Shown one piece after another: positions 40,516 to 49,553 of a DNA stretch of 64,000 bases. Position numbers and translations under genes: made by a program. Every line of letters begins with the position of its first letter. Within the stretch, counting starts at the first letter, position 1. The DNA comes from Burkholderiales bacterium (GTDB lineage: Bacteria; Pseudomonadota; Gammaproteobacteria; Burkholderiales; Burkholderiaceae_C), in contig JACPOK010000019.1 of assembly GCA_016191525.1 (NCBI GenBank), positions 496,001-560,000 of the forward strand, read 5' to 3'. Under the pieces are notes generated by a model. It saw only the letters and a list, made by a program, of their open reading frames with translations, was not told the DNA's origin and did not search any database.

Positions 40516-41541
40516 ATGTCGATCGAACTGCCAGTATTGCGCTTGGGACTGGCCGGCTTTTCAGCCGGGCAGAAGGCCGAGCTCGATGCCATGCTTCACA
40601 ACGCATCGCCGGGCGGCCACCAGTGGCAGGTGGGCCGTTTCGCCGATGCGGACGCATGGTGGGTGAACGGTTCGCGCGTGCAGCTGCTGCCGGACGGCAA
40701 CGTGCGCATCGGCGCCGGCACGCCGACCGACCGGTCGCTGCAGCTGGACCTGGCCCAGGTGGACCGGCCCATTGCCTTCACCCTGCCGCTGGCCTCGCGC
40801 AAGTTCGAGCCGGCCTATACGTTTGAATCCGATTCGCTGGCCAGCGTCCATGGCCTGCTGAAAAAGTTCGAGGGCTGGCTGCAGCCCGTGGCCGCGCAAT
40901 TCGCGCTGGCCGCCCGCATCCTGGAGCAGGAGAGCGTGCTGGGTTCCGGCATCTATCACGTGACTTCCAATGGCGCGCTGATCGCAGTGGTCAACATGAA
41001 GGGCGACCTCGGCGTTCTGCCCAGCGCGGGCCCCACCGATTTCGACGCGGCCATGTGGATCCGCCGCCCCTCCGCCGCCACCGATGTTCCGGAAAGTTTT
41101 GTCCGCACCACGCTGTCCCAGCTGATGTGGCAATACGCATTGCGCACCACGCGTGACGTGCTGCCCGGACGCTACCGCAACACGCCCATCTATTTCCGCC
41201 GGCCGCCGCGCATATCGCAGCGCCTCATCACCGATGCCCACCTGCTGGTGGTGCGCGAACTGGCCACCGCGCCTGGCACCTTCGAGGAGCTGCAGCAACG
41301 CACCGGCCTGGGGGCCCCGCAGCTGGCACGCAACCTGTCGGCGCTGTACCTGGTGGGTTCCATCACTTCCAACCCCAAGAGGGCCAGCGGCACGCGCACG
41401 GGCGAAGACACCGATTCGTCGCACAGCCTGCAGCACAGCGTGACGCCTTCGGGCATGGACTCGGAACCGCCCACCAGCCGGCCAGGCCGCCAGCCGGCGT
41501 TCGCCGACCTCACGGCGCCGGCGCCGATGAACCTGCGCTAA
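40516..41541 (+). CDS. Hypothetical protein with C-terminal winged-helix-like region
   Basis: A 341-residue protein that I do not recognise as a whole. Residues about 1-225 look alpha/beta, without a signal peptide. Residues about 240-290 (LLVVRELATAPGTFEELQQRTGL then QLARNLSALYLVGSITSNP) resemble a winged-helix DNA-binding or protein-interaction domain. The C-terminal about 50 residues are Ser/Pro/Thr-rich and probably disordered. A DNA-binding or stress-related role is possible but not supported further. ATG 40516 is used because the upstream in-frame start at 40474 lies in the promoter-like region. Confidence 0.72.
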   Translation: MSIELPVLRLGLAGFSAGQKAELDAMLHNASPGGHQWQVGRFADADAWWVNGSRVQLLPDGNVRIGAGTPTDRSLQLDLAQVDRPIAFTLPLASRKFEPAYTFESDSLASVHGLLKKFEGWLQPVAAQFALAARILEQESVLGSGIYHVTSNGALIAVVNMKGDLGVLPSAGPTDFDAAMWIRRPSAATDVPESFVRTTLSQLMWQYALRTTRDVLPGRYRNTPIYFRRPPRISQRLITDAHLLVVRELATAPGTFEELQQRTGLGAPQLARNLSALYLVGSITSNPKRASGTRTGEDTDSSHSLQHSVTPSGMDSEPPTSRPGRQPAFADLTAPAPMNLR

Positions 41542-41551
41542 CAGGGAGCCG

Positions 41552-42931
41552 TCAGGGCGCCTGCAGCGCCGCCAGCAGGCGCGCGTGGATGCCGCCAAAG
41601 CCGCCGTTGCTCATGCACAGGATGTGGTCGCCGGGCCGCGCCACCGCCTTGAGCTGCGCCACCAGTTCGTCAATGGAGTCCGCCACGCGCGCGCGCGCGC
41701 CCATGGGCGCCAGCACCTCGCGCGCATCCCAGCCGAGCCCGCCCGAATGGCAGAACGCGAGGTCCGCCTGCTCCAGGCTCCAGGGCAGCTGCGATTTCAT
41801 CGCGCCCAGTTTCATGGTGTTGCTGCGCGGCTCGAAGGCCGCCAGGATGCGCTGCGTGCCGACCTTGCGGCGCAGGCCGTCGACCGTCGTGCGGATGGCG
41901 GTGGGGTGGTGCGCGAAATCGTCGTAGACGGTGACGCCGCCGACGGTGCCCAGCACTTCCATGCGCCGCTTGACGTTGCGGAACGAAGCGAGCGCCGTGG
42001 CAGCGGCAGCGGGTTCAACGCCGGCGTGCTGCGCCGCCGCGATTGCCGCCAGCGCATTGAGCTGGTTGTGCACGCCGGTGATGTCCCATTCCACGCGGGC
42101 GACCGGCTTGCCGCGCTCCAGCACCTCAAAGCCGTGCGGCTCGCCCAGCGCGGTGAAGTCGCTCACGGCCGCGCCGAAGCTGCGCTGTTCGCTCCAGCAG
42201 CCCTGGTGCAGCACGCGCACCAGTGACTCTTCCAGCCCGTTCACCACCACCCGCCCCGAAGGCGGCACAGTGCGCACCAGGTGGTGGAACTGGCGCTCGA
42301 TCGCGGCCAGGTCATCGAAGATGTCGGCGTGATCGAACTCCAGGTTGTTCAGCACCGCCGTGCGCGGGCGGTAATGCACGAACTTGCTGCGCTTGTCGAA
42401 GAAGGCCGTGTCGTATTCATCGGCCTCGATGACGAAATGCGGGCCCTTGCCGGTGCGGGCCGATACGCCGAAATTCAGCGGCACGCCGCCCACCAGGAAG
42501 CCGGGCGCCAGGCCCGCATGCTCCAGGATCCAGGCCAGCATGGAGGTGGTGGTGGTCTTGCCGTGGGTGCCGGCCACGGCCAGCACGTGGCGGCCCTGCA
42601 GCAGGTTCTCTGCCAGCCACTGCGGGCCACTGGTGTAGGGGCGGCCCGCGTCCAGGATGGCTTCCATCAGCGGGTAGCGGGGCTGCCCGTCGGCACCGCG
42701 GGCGCGGGACACCACGTTGCCCACCACCCAGACGTCGGGCCGCAGGTCCATCTGCTGCGCGCCGTAGCCTTCGATGAGCTCGATGCCCAGCGCGCGCAGC
42801 TGGTCGCTCATCGGCGGGTAGACGCCCGCGTCGCAGCCGGTGACCTTGTGCCCGGCCTCACGGGCCAGCGCGGCCACGCCCCCCATGAAGGTGCCGCAGA
42901 TGCCGAGGATGTGAATGTGCATGGGCCGCAA
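41552..42931 (-). CDS. mpl: UDP-N-acetylmuramate:L-alanyl-gamma-D-glutamyl-meso-diaminopimelate ligase
   Basis: A 459-residue Mur-ligase-family enzyme of peptidoglycan recycling, joining the recovered tripeptide to UDP-MurNAc with ATP. The N-terminal HILGICGTFMGGVAALA, the ATP loop AGTHGKTTTTSM (about residues 118-129), and ADEYDTAFFDKRSKFVHYRP are Mpl-specific. The C-terminal YDDFAHHPTAI and ERSNTMKLG-like segments follow. ATG 42931 and ATG 42922 are both possible. It starts one base after the stop of the acyl-CoA ligase gene on the same strand. Confidence 0.91.
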   Translation of the reverse strand: MRPMHIHILGICGTFMGGVAALAREAGHKVTGCDAGVYPPMSDQLRALGIELIEGYGAQQMDLRPDVWVVGNVVSRARGADGQPRYPLMEAILDAGRPYTSGPQWLAENLLQGRHVLAVAGTHGKTTTTSMLAWILEHAGLAPGFLVGGVPLNFGVSARTGKGPHFVIEADEYDTAFFDKRSKFVHYRPRTAVLNNLEFDHADIFDDLAAIERQFHHLVRTVPPSGRVVVNGLEESLVRVLHQGCWSEQRSFGAAVSDFTALGEPHGFEVLERGKPVARVEWDITGVHNQLNALAAIAAAQHAGVEPAAAATALASFRNVKRRMEVLGTVGGVTVYDDFAHHPTAIRTTVDGLRRKVGTQRILAAFEPRSNTMKLGAMKSQLPWSLEQADLAFCHSGGLGWDAREVLAPMGARARVADSIDELVAQLKAVARPGDHILCMSNGGFGGIHARLLAALQAP

Positions 42932-44572
42932 TTATCGCGGGCCCGCGAACCGCTCCCTCAGCTTCATCTTCCAGAACTTGCCGGTGGAGGTGCGGGGCAC
43001 GGCGTCGATGAATTCATAGCGGTCCGGCAACTGCCATTTGGCGAAGCTGTGCTTGAGCAGGTGGGCGTTGAATTCCTCATTTGTCGCCTTCAGGCCGGGC
43101 TTGAGCACCACGCAGGCCAGCGGCCGCTCGCTCCACTTCGGGTCGGGAATCGCGATCACCGCGGCTTCGGCGACGGCGGGGTGCGCCATGATCGCGTTCT
43201 CCAGGTCGACCGAGCTGATCCATTCGCCACCCGACTTGATCAGGTCCTTGGTGCGGTCGGATATTTTCACGAAGCCCAGTTCGTCGACCGAGGCCACGTC
43301 GCCGGTGCGCAGCCAGCCATCGGCGGTGAATTTTTCGGCTTCGGCCGGCACCTCGTGGTAGCTGCCGGTAATGAACGGGCCGCGCACCTGGATCTCGCCC
43401 ACGCTGGTGCCGTCCCACGGCTGGTCGGCATCGCTTTCGTCGGAGCGCACGCGCAGGTCCACCAGCGGCACGGGTACGCCCGCCATGGCCGCGCGGCGGT
43501 AGCGCTCGTCCTGGCTGGCTTCGCGCAGTTCGGCGCGCGGGTAGGAGATGGTGCAGACGGGGGAGGTCTCTGTCATGCCCCAGCCCTGCAGGATCCAGAT
43601 GCCGTGCCGGTCGAAGGCGCGGATCAGCGCTTCGGGCACGGCCGCGCCGCCGACCAGCGACTTCATGCCCCGGGGCAGCTTCCATCGGCCCTTGTTGGGC
43701 GAGCCCTCCGCCTGCGAGGCTTCATAGGCCTGGATCAGGCCCATCCAGATCGTGGGCACGCCCAGGGCGAGCGTGGGTGGCTCCAGCTGCATCAGGTCCA
43801 GCAGGTCATCCGGATGCAGGTGCGGGCCGGGGAAGACCAGCTTCACGCCCATCATTACCGCGCCGTAAGGCATGCCCCAGCTGTTGGCGTGGAACATGGG
43901 CGTGACGGGCAGTACCACGTCGGTGCCGCGCAGGCCCCAGAAGTCGCCCAGGCTGGCCACCAGCGTGTGCAGCACCGTGGAGCGGTGGGAATAGACCACG
44001 CCCTTGGGCCGGCCGGTGGTGCCCGAGGTGTAGCACATGGAGACCGGGTCATCCTCATTGTGCGGCGCGTATTCAAAGGCGTCGGGGTCGGCGCCGCCCA
44101 GCAGGGCTTCATAGTCGGTGAATTCCGCCGGCACGGGCGCGCCGCTGAACGGGAACACAATCACTTTCTCGAACTGGTGCAGCCCGGCGAACTGCCTGTA
44201 CAGCGGCAGCAGCACGTCATCGATCACCAGGAAGCGGTCTTGCGCATCGCCGGCGATCCAGCCGATTTCGTCGGGCGACAGCCGCAGGTTCAGCGTGTGC
44301 ATCACGCCACCGGCGGCCGGGATGCCGAAATAGCATTCCAGGTGCGCATGGTGGTTCCAGCACAGGGTGGCGACGCGGTCGCCTTTTTTGAGGCCCAGCT
44401 TCTGCAGTGCCGACGCCAGCGCGCGTGTGCGCCGGTAGTACTGGCCGAAACTGTGGCGCTTCAGGCTCTTGTCGGGCTGCCGCGAAACCACCTCGTTGCC
44501 CGCGAACAGCCGGCCCGCGCGCTCCAGCAGGTGGTTCAGCGATAGCGGAACCTTCATCATCGTGCTTTGCAT
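42932..44572 (-). CDS. AMP-forming fatty/acyl-CoA ligase
   Basis: A 546-residue adenylate-forming ligase: the ATP loop YTSGTTGRPKGVVYSHRS (about residues 182-199), GWGMTETSP (about 325), the hinge DRTKDLIKSGGEWIS and terminal TSTGKFWKMKLRE with the catalytic Lys. It activates fatty or other acids to CoA thioesters, and overall it resembles medium/long-chain ligases. ATG 44572 has AAGGAGACAGG upstream and starts at QSTMMKVPLSLNHLLERA. An extended frame to 44824 overlaps the divergent gene and is rejected. mpl starts immediately after its stop, so the two genes are coupled though functionally distinct. Confidence 0.87.
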   Translation of the reverse strand: MQSTMMKVPLSLNHLLERAGRLFAGNEVVSRQPDKSLKRHSFGQYYRRTRALASALQKLGLKKGDRVATLCWNHHAHLECYFGIPAAGGVMHTLNLRLSPDEIGWIAGDAQDRFLVIDDVLLPLYRQFAGLHQFEKVIVFPFSGAPVPAEFTDYEALLGGADPDAFEYAPHNEDDPVSMCYTSGTTGRPKGVVYSHRSTVLHTLVASLGDFWGLRGTDVVLPVTPMFHANSWGMPYGAVMMGVKLVFPGPHLHPDDLLDLMQLEPPTLALGVPTIWMGLIQAYEASQAEGSPNKGRWKLPRGMKSLVGGAAVPEALIRAFDRHGIWILQGWGMTETSPVCTISYPRAELREASQDERYRRAAMAGVPVPLVDLRVRSDESDADQPWDGTSVGEIQVRGPFITGSYHEVPAEAEKFTADGWLRTGDVASVDELGFVKISDRTKDLIKSGGEWISSVDLENAIMAHPAVAEAAVIAIPDPKWSERPLACVVLKPGLKATNEEFNAHLLKHSFAKWQLPDRYEFIDAVPRTSTGKFWKMKLRERFAGPR

Positions 44573-44636
44573 GCCTGTCTCCTTCTGTGGGAACTGTACG
44601 GCGGTACCCGGCGCAACGGATGCAGAATGTTCCCTG

Positions 44637-45230
44637 ATGGACAGCGTGAAATCGGAGATCGCGGCCACCGCCGCGCGCATGGTGATCGAAGAGGGCCTGG
44701 AGTGGGGCCCGGCCAAGCGCCGGGCCGTGAAGCAGCTGGGCCTGAACAGCCGCAGCCCCTTGCCGGACAACGACCTGATGGAAGAGGCGGTGCGCGAATA
44801 CATCGAACTGTTCTGCGCCGACACCCAACCCGGTGAGCTGGCCGCGCTGCGGCGCCTGGCGCTGACCTGGATGGAGCGGCTGGCGCCGTTCAGGCCCTAC
44901 CTGGGCGGCGCCGTCTGGCGCGGGACGGCCACCCGGCTGTCGGACATCTATATCCAGCTTTTCTGCGATGACCCCAAATCCGCGGAAATCGCCCTGATCG
45001 ATCATGGCGTGGACTACGAGGCCCGCACCATTACGGGGTTCAACGGCGAAACCGTGGACGCGCTGAGTCTTTCCAGCGTGAGCCCCGAGCTGGGCGAGGC
45101 GATCGGCGTGCACCTGATGATCCACGACCATGACGACGTGCGGGGCGCCCTCAAGCCCGACACGCGCGGGCGGCCTCCGCGCGGCGACGCGGCGGCCGTG
45201 CGGGCCTTGCTGCAAGATAGCGCCCCATGA
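44637..45230 (+). CDS. Conserved hypothetical; possible degenerate nucleotidyltransferase-like fold
   Basis: A 197-residue soluble protein. Homologues in Burkholderiales are, as I recall, sometimes mislabelled as UDP-N-acetylmuramate-alanine ligase; it lacks any Mur-ligase motif. The segment LGGAVWRGTATRLSDIYIQLFCDD (residues about 86-109) resembles the first strand and GG...D-h-[DE] signature of minimal nucleotidyltransferases, but the second acidic residue is Tyr, so catalysis would be lost. It is 65 bases from the divergent acyl-CoA ligase start, and its stop overlaps the TlpA-like gene (ATGA). Confidence 0.75.
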   Translation: MDSVKSEIAATAARMVIEEGLEWGPAKRRAVKQLGLNSRSPLPDNDLMEEAVREYIELFCADTQPGELAALRRLALTWMERLAPFRPYLGGAVWRGTATRLSDIYIQLFCDDPKSAEIALIDHGVDYEARTITGFNGETVDALSLSSVSPELGEAIGVHLMIHDHDDVRGALKPDTRGRPPRGDAAAVRALLQDSAP

Positions 45231-45787
45231 ACCAGCCTATCGATCCACCCACGGCGGCCCCTCCAGGCCGGCGGCGGCTTTTGTATGCGGGCGTGGCTGG
45301 GGCCGCCGCGGCTGCGGGCGCCGGCCTGGCGTGGTGGCGTGCCGGGGAGGCACCGGCGCCGTCGCCCGATGGCCTCGACGCCTTCTGGCCCCTGAGCTTT
45401 GATACGCCCGCTGGCGCGCCCTTGGCCATGCAGTCCTTTCGAGGCCGTCCCTTGCTGATCAACTTCTGGGCGACCTGGTGCCCGCCTTGCGTCGAAGAGT
45501 TACCGCTTATTGACGGCTTCTACAGGCAAAACTCGTCAAAAAGTTGGCAAGTGCTGGGTTTGGCCATCGATCAGCCCAGCTCGGTGCGGTCATTCCTGCA
45601 AAAGACCCCGGTCACTTTTCCGATCGCGCTGGCGGGCTTGGGTGGGACGGAGTTGGGTAAATCGCTGGGCAACCTCACGGGTGGGCTGCCCTTCACGGTA
45701 CTGGTGTCCGCTTCGGGGGCTGTGCTCCATCGTAGAATGGGCAGGGTTTCGCCGGCCGACCTGCAACAGTGGGCCGCCCTCAGCTAG
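45227..45787 (+). CDS. TlpA-like thioredoxin-fold disulfide reductase
   Basis: A 186-residue membrane-anchored thioredoxin-like protein: one N-terminal helix (residues about 18-36), then a periplasmic TlpA/ResA-like domain with FWATWCPPC, active cysteines at 85 and 88, and a cis-Pro in GGLPFTVLV. It probably reduces disulfides in the periplasm, such as in cytochrome c maturation. It overlaps the upstream hypothetical gene by four bases. A 148-base gap with direct repeats separates it from accB. Confidence 0.88.
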   Translation: MNQPIDPPTAAPPGRRRLLYAGVAGAAAAAGAGLAWWRAGEAPAPSPDGLDAFWPLSFDTPAGAPLAMQSFRGRPLLINFWATWCPPCVEELPLIDGFYRQNSSKSWQVLGLAIDQPSSVRSFLQKTPVTFPIALAGLGGTELGKSLGNLTGGLPFTVLVSASGAVLHRRMGRVSPADLQQWAALS

Positions 45788-45854
45788 CTGGGGATGCCGC
45801 GCTTCCGATGGGCCGCACGCCATGCGCGTGTCAAGCCGAATTTCAAAAATAAAT

Positions 45855-45886
45855 GAAAAATAAGCGACGAAACGAAAAGTAAGCGA
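45855..45886 (+). promoter_or_regulatory. Direct repeats in the accB upstream region
   Basis: Two near-identical 13-base repeats, GAAAAATAAGCGA (45855-45867) and GAAAAGTAAGCGA (45874-45886), are 19 bases apart in an AT-rich island otherwise alien to this G+C-rich neighbourhood. They lie about 50-80 bases before accB ATG, in position to form part of the promoter or a regulator site. E. coli accB autoregulates its operon; whether that applies here is unknown. Confidence 0.5.
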
Positions 45887-45935
45887 GTTTTGGAGTAAAT
45901 TCGCCATCCTTTCGTTGGCTTCCGTTGGAGAACAC

Positions 45936-46379
45936 ATGGACTTGCGCAAGCTCAAGACGCTGATTGACCTCGTTTCCGAGTCGAACGTCTCCGAACTCGA
46001 AATTACCGAAGCAGAAGGCAAGGTTCGCATCGTCAAGGGCGGTGGCGCCATGGCCATGCCCCATGTGGCCGCCCCGATGGCAGCACCGGCAACAGCCGGT
46101 GCCGTGCCCGCCCCGGCCGTAGCCGCCGCACCCGAAGTGCCTGCGGGCCACATCGTCAAATCGCCCATGGTGGGCACCTTCTACCGCTCGTCGAGCCCGG
46201 GCGCCAAGCCGTTCATCGAGATTGGCAGCCAGGTCAAGGAAGGCGAAACGGTCTGCATCATCGAGGCCATGAAGATCCTCAACGAGATCGAGACGGACAA
46301 GTCCGGCACCATCGTCAAGATCCTGTGCGAAAACGGCCAGGCCGTGGAATACGGCCAGCCGCTCTTCGTGGTCGAGTGA
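45936..46379 (+). CDS. accB: Acetyl-CoA carboxylase biotin carboxyl carrier protein
   Basis: A 147-residue biotin carboxyl carrier. N-terminal helix [21 protein letters not shown], an Ala/Pro/Met-rich linker (about 39-70), and the C-terminal biotinyl domain with EAMKI; biotin attaches to Lys113. It carries biotin between biotin carboxylase (AccC, next gene) and the carboxyltransferase encoded elsewhere. ATG 45936 gives the standard N terminus; the in-frame extension to 45915 has no support. It is 20 bases upstream of accC, and an aroQ gene often found just before it in related bacteria is absent. Confidence 0.94.
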   Translation: MDLRKLKTLIDLVSESNVSELEITEAEGKVRIVKGGGAMAMPHVAAPMAAPATAGAVPAPAVAAAPEVPAGHIVKSPMVGTFYRSSSPGAKPFIEIGSQVKEGETVCIIEAMKILNEIETDKSGTIVKILCENGQAVEYGQPLFVVE

Positions 46380-46399
46380 CCAACAGGTAAGCGCCACTC

Positions 46400-47749
46400 A
46401 TGTTCAAAAAGATCCTGGTTGCCAACCGCGGTGAGATCGCACTGCGGATCCAGCGTGCCTGCCGCGAGCTCGGCGTCAAGGCCGTGATGGTGTATTCCGA
46501 GGCCGACCGCGAAGCCAAGTACGTCAAGCTGGCCGAAGAGGCCGTGTGCATCGGCCCCGCGCCCTCGCCGCAAAGCTACCTCAGCATGCCGGCCATCATT
46601 TCGGCGGCGGAGGTCACCGATTCCGAAGCCATCCACCCCGGCTATGGCTTCCTGTCCGAGAACGCCGACTTCGCCGAGCGCGTGGAAAAGAGCGGATTCC
46701 AGTTCATCGGCCCCACGCCCGAGTCGATCCGCATCATGGGCGACAAGGTGTCGGCCAAGCAGGCCATGATCAAGGCCGGCGTGCCCTGCGTGCCCGGCTC
46801 GGAAGGCGAACTGCCCGACGACCCGGTGGTGATCCGGCGCACCGCCAAGTCGGTGGGCTACCCGGTGATCATCAAGGCCGCCGGCGGCGGCGGCGGCCGC
46901 GGCATGCGTGTGGTGCACACCGAGGCGGCGCTGATCAACGCGGTGCAGATGACCAAGGCGGAAGCCGGCGCGGCCTTCGGGAATCCGGCGGTCTACATGG
47001 AAAAATTCCTGCAGAACCCGCGCCACATCGAAATCCAGATTCTGGCCGACAAGCACAAGAACGCGGTGTACCTGGGCGAGCGCGACTGCTCCATGCAGCG
47101 CCGGCACCAGAAGATCATCGAGGAGGCGCCGGCCCCCGGCATCCCCCGCAAGCTGATCGAGAAGATCGGCGAGCGCTGCGTGGCGGCCGTCAAGAAGATC
47201 GGTTACCGCGGTGCCGGCACCTTCGAATTCCTGTACGAAAACAACGAGTTTTATTTCATCGAGATGAATACGCGGGTGCAGGTGGAGCACCCGGTGACCG
47301 AGCTCATCACGGGCGTGGACATCGTCAAGACGCAGATCATGGTGGCGGCCGGCGAGAAGCTGCCCTTTGCCCAGCGCGACGTCGTGCTGCGGGGCCATTC
47401 GATCGAGTGCCGGGTCAACGCCGAAGACCCGTACAAGTTCGTGCCTTCGCCCGGCCGCATCACCATGTGGCACGCACCGGGCGGGCCCGGCGTGCGGGTT
47501 GACTCGCACGTCTACACCAACTACTTCGTGCCGCCGAACTACGACTCGATGATCGGCAAGATCATCGTGCACGGCGACACGCGCGAACAGGCGCTGGCCC
47601 GCATGCGCACGGCGCTGCTGGAAACCGTGGTCGAGGGCATCAACACCAACATCCCGCTGCACCGCGAGCTGATGGTGGACGCCAAGTTCATGGCCGGCGG
47701 CACCAACATCCACTACCTGGAAGAGTGGCTCTCCCACCACAAGCGGTAG
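46400..47749 (+). CDS. accC: Acetyl-CoA carboxylase biotin carboxylase subunit
   Basis: A 449-residue biotin carboxylase with the ATP-grasp fold: N-terminal [15 protein letters not shown], the glycine-rich loop [11 protein letters not shown] (about residues 160-170), [20 protein letters not shown] and the [13 protein letters not shown] catalytic region (about 288-300). It carboxylates biotin on AccB using bicarbonate and ATP. Length and motifs are normal. Part of the accBC-prmA run; prmA starts four bases after its stop. Confidence 0.95.
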   Translation: MFKKILVANRGEIALRIQRACRELGVKAVMVYSEADREAKYVKLAEEAVCIGPAPSPQSYLSMPAIISAAEVTDSEAIHPGYGFLSENADFAERVEKSGFQFIGPTPESIRIMGDKVSAKQAMIKAGVPCVPGSEGELPDDPVVIRRTAKSVGYPVIIKAAGGGGGRGMRVVHTEAALINAVQMTKAEAGAAFGNPAVYMEKFLQNPRHIEIQILADKHKNAVYLGERDCSMQRRHQKIIEEAPAPGIPRKLIEKIGERCVAAVKKIGYRGAGTFEFLYENNEFYFIEMNTRVQVEHPVTELITGVDIVKTQIMVAAGEKLPFAQRDVVLRGHSIECRVNAEDPYKFVPSPGRITMWHAPGGPGVRVDSHVYTNYFVPPNYDSMIGKIIVHGDTREQALARMRTALLETVVEGINTNIPLHRELMVDAKFMAGGTNIHYLEEWLSHHKR

Positions 47750-47753
47750 GCTG

Positions 47754-48635
47754 ATGTACGAGCTTCGCCTGCTGTGCCCCGAGGGCAAGGTCGAGACGCT
47801 GAGCGAGGCGCTGGACGCGCTGGATGCGCTGAGCGTTTCGGTGGAGGATGCCGATGCCCGCACCGACGCCGAGCAGGCACTGTTCGGCGAACCTGGCATG
47901 CCGCCGCCCAAGGAGGGCTGGCAGCGTTCGCTGGTGCTGGCGCTCTTTCAATCCGAAGCGGCTGCCACCGAAGCCGCCACGCTGCTGCAGGCGCAGGATT
48001 TTTTTGAAGGCTGCAGGCAACTGGGCCTGGCCGAAGTGCCCGAGCAGGACTGGGTGCGTCTCACGCAGTCGCAGTTCGCGCCGGTGGAGATCACGCCCGA
48101 ATTCTGGATCGTCCCCACCTGGCATGAGCCGCCATCGCAGGCGCGCCAGGTGATCCGGCTGGACCCCGGCCTGGCGTTCGGCACCGGCACCCACCCCACA
48201 ACGCGCATGTGCCTGCGCTGGATCGCGCGCAACCCGCCGTCCAGCCAGCGCGTGCTCGATTACGGCTGTGGCTCCGGCATCCTGGCCATTGGCGCGGCGA
48301 AATTCGGCGCGGCGCAGGTCGACGCCGTGGACATCGACGAGGCAGCCGTCCATTCCACCGAAAGCAACGCCCAGGCCAACGGCGTCACCCTGCTGGCGGG
48401 CACGCCAGAGCAGGCGCAGGGCCGCTACCAGACCGTGCTGGCCAACATCCTGGCCACGCCGCTGAAGGTGCTGGCCCCGCTGCTTTGTGCCCACGTCGCG
48501 CCGGGCGGCTCGCTGGTGCTGGCCGGCATCCTGGAGCGGCAGACGGATGAACTCAAGGCCTCCTACGCGCCCCACGCGCGGCTGGAAGTGGCCGATTTGG
48601 AAGACGGCTGGGTGCTGATGACCGCGGTACTCTGA
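47754..48635 (+). CDS. prmA: Ribosomal protein L11 methyltransferase
   Basis: A 293-residue SAM-dependent methyltransferase that trimethylates ribosomal protein L11. The N-terminal substrate-recognition domain starts YELRLLCPEGKVE. The linker motif DPGLAFGTGTHPTTRMCLRW and the SAM loop VLDYGCGSGILAIGAAK (about residues 166-182) are diagnostic. It follows accC by four bases and is followed by a zinc-ribbon protein. The order accBC-prmA is widespread in Betaproteobacteria and indicates a shared transcript. Confidence 0.93.
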   Translation: MYELRLLCPEGKVETLSEALDALDALSVSVEDADARTDAEQALFGEPGMPPPKEGWQRSLVLALFQSEAAATEAATLLQAQDFFEGCRQLGLAEVPEQDWVRLTQSQFAPVEITPEFWIVPTWHEPPSQARQVIRLDPGLAFGTGTHPTTRMCLRWIARNPPSSQRVLDYGCGSGILAIGAAKFGAAQVDAVDIDEAAVHSTESNAQANGVTLLAGTPEQAQGRYQTVLANILATPLKVLAPLLCAHVAPGGSLVLAGILERQTDELKASYAPHARLEVADLEDGWVLMTAVL

Positions 48636-48651
48636 CTACAATCGGGCGCTC

Positions 48652-49530
48652 ATGAGCCTGATTACCCGGTGCCCCGCCTGCGGGACGATGTTCAAGGTCG
48701 TGCCTGACCAGCTCCGGATATCGCAGGGTTGGGTGCGCTGCGGCCACTGCGCCGAAGTGTTCGACGCCAGCGCCAGCCTGCAGCCCAAGGAGCAGGCCGC
48801 GGCGCCTGCTTTCACTGCGGCGCCTACCCAGCCTCCCCTGCCACCCCCGCCGCCTGAAGAGGTGCCGTCGCCGCCGGCCGTGCCGCCCGAACCGGTATTC
48901 GAAGCCGAGCCCGAGGCGCAATGGCAGCCTGAGCCTGAGCCGCAGCCTGAGCCCGAAGCCCTGCCGGAGCCGCAAGCCAGCCAGCCGCTGGCCGAGCTCG
49001 ACCTGGACAGCGTGTCTTTCGTCCGCCAGGCCCGCCGCAAGGCGTTCTGGCAGCGGCCGGTGGTGCGCGCCGCGCTCGCTCTGGTGGTGCTGCTGCTGGC
49101 CGGCGTGCTTGCATTGCAGTACGTCGTGCAGGAGCGTGACCGGCTGGCGGCGGCCGAACCTTCGCTCAAGCCGGTGCTGGAAGCGCTGTGCGAGCCGCTG
49201 CAGTGCCGCGTCGGCCCGCCGCGCCAGATCGAGGCCATCGTCATCGACAGTTCGTCGTTCAACAAGCTGCGCGGCGACGCCTACCGGCTCAATTTCACGC
49301 TGAAGAACCAGTCGGCGCTGGAGGTGGCGATTCCCGCCGTCGAACTCACCCTTACCGACACGCAGGACCAGGCCGTGATCCGGCGGGTCATGCAGCCGCG
49401 CGAGCTGGGTGCCAGCAGCGCCGTGATCGCTCCCGCTTCGGAGTGGTCGGGTTCACTGGCGCTTTCGGTGGCTCCGGGCAGCGTGCCGGCCCGCATCACG
49501 GGCTACCGCCTGCTGGCTTTCTACCCCTGA
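48652..49530 (+). CDS. Zinc-ribbon/DUF3426 membrane protein
   Basis: A 292-residue protein with an N-terminal zinc ribbon (RCPACGTMFKVV, then VRCGHCAEVFDA), a Pro/Glu-rich linker (about 45-115) with P-E repeats, one membrane helix (about 141-160) and a C-terminal DUF3426 domain with SSFNKLRGDAYRLNFTLKN. It is the usual partner of prmA in Betaproteobacteria. Topology suggests that the zinc ribbon is cytosolic and DUF3426 periplasmic. No enzymatic role is known. It begins 16 bases after prmA. Confidence 0.86.
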   Translation: MSLITRCPACGTMFKVVPDQLRISQGWVRCGHCAEVFDASASLQPKEQAAAPAFTAAPTQPPLPPPPPEEVPSPPAVPPEPVFEAEPEAQWQPEPEPQPEPEALPEPQASQPLAELDLDSVSFVRQARRKAFWQRPVVRAALALVVLLLAGVLALQYVVQERDRLAAAEPSLKPVLEALCEPLQCRVGPPRQIEAIVIDSSSFNKLRGDAYRLNFTLKNQSALEVAIPAVELTLTDTQDQAVIRRVMQPRELGASSAVIAPASEWSGSLALSVAPGSVPARITGYRLLAFYP

Positions 49531-49553
49531 CCCCGACATCACAAGGTTTTCCC

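Noticed and set aside
42281-44545. Plus-strand open frame of 754 codons opposite mpl and the acyl-CoA ligase
   Set aside because: Both minus-strand genes have diagnostic motifs; the frame has none.
44637-45230. UDP-N-acetylmuramate-alanine ligase
   Set aside because: No ATP loop or Mur-ligase motifs; far too short.
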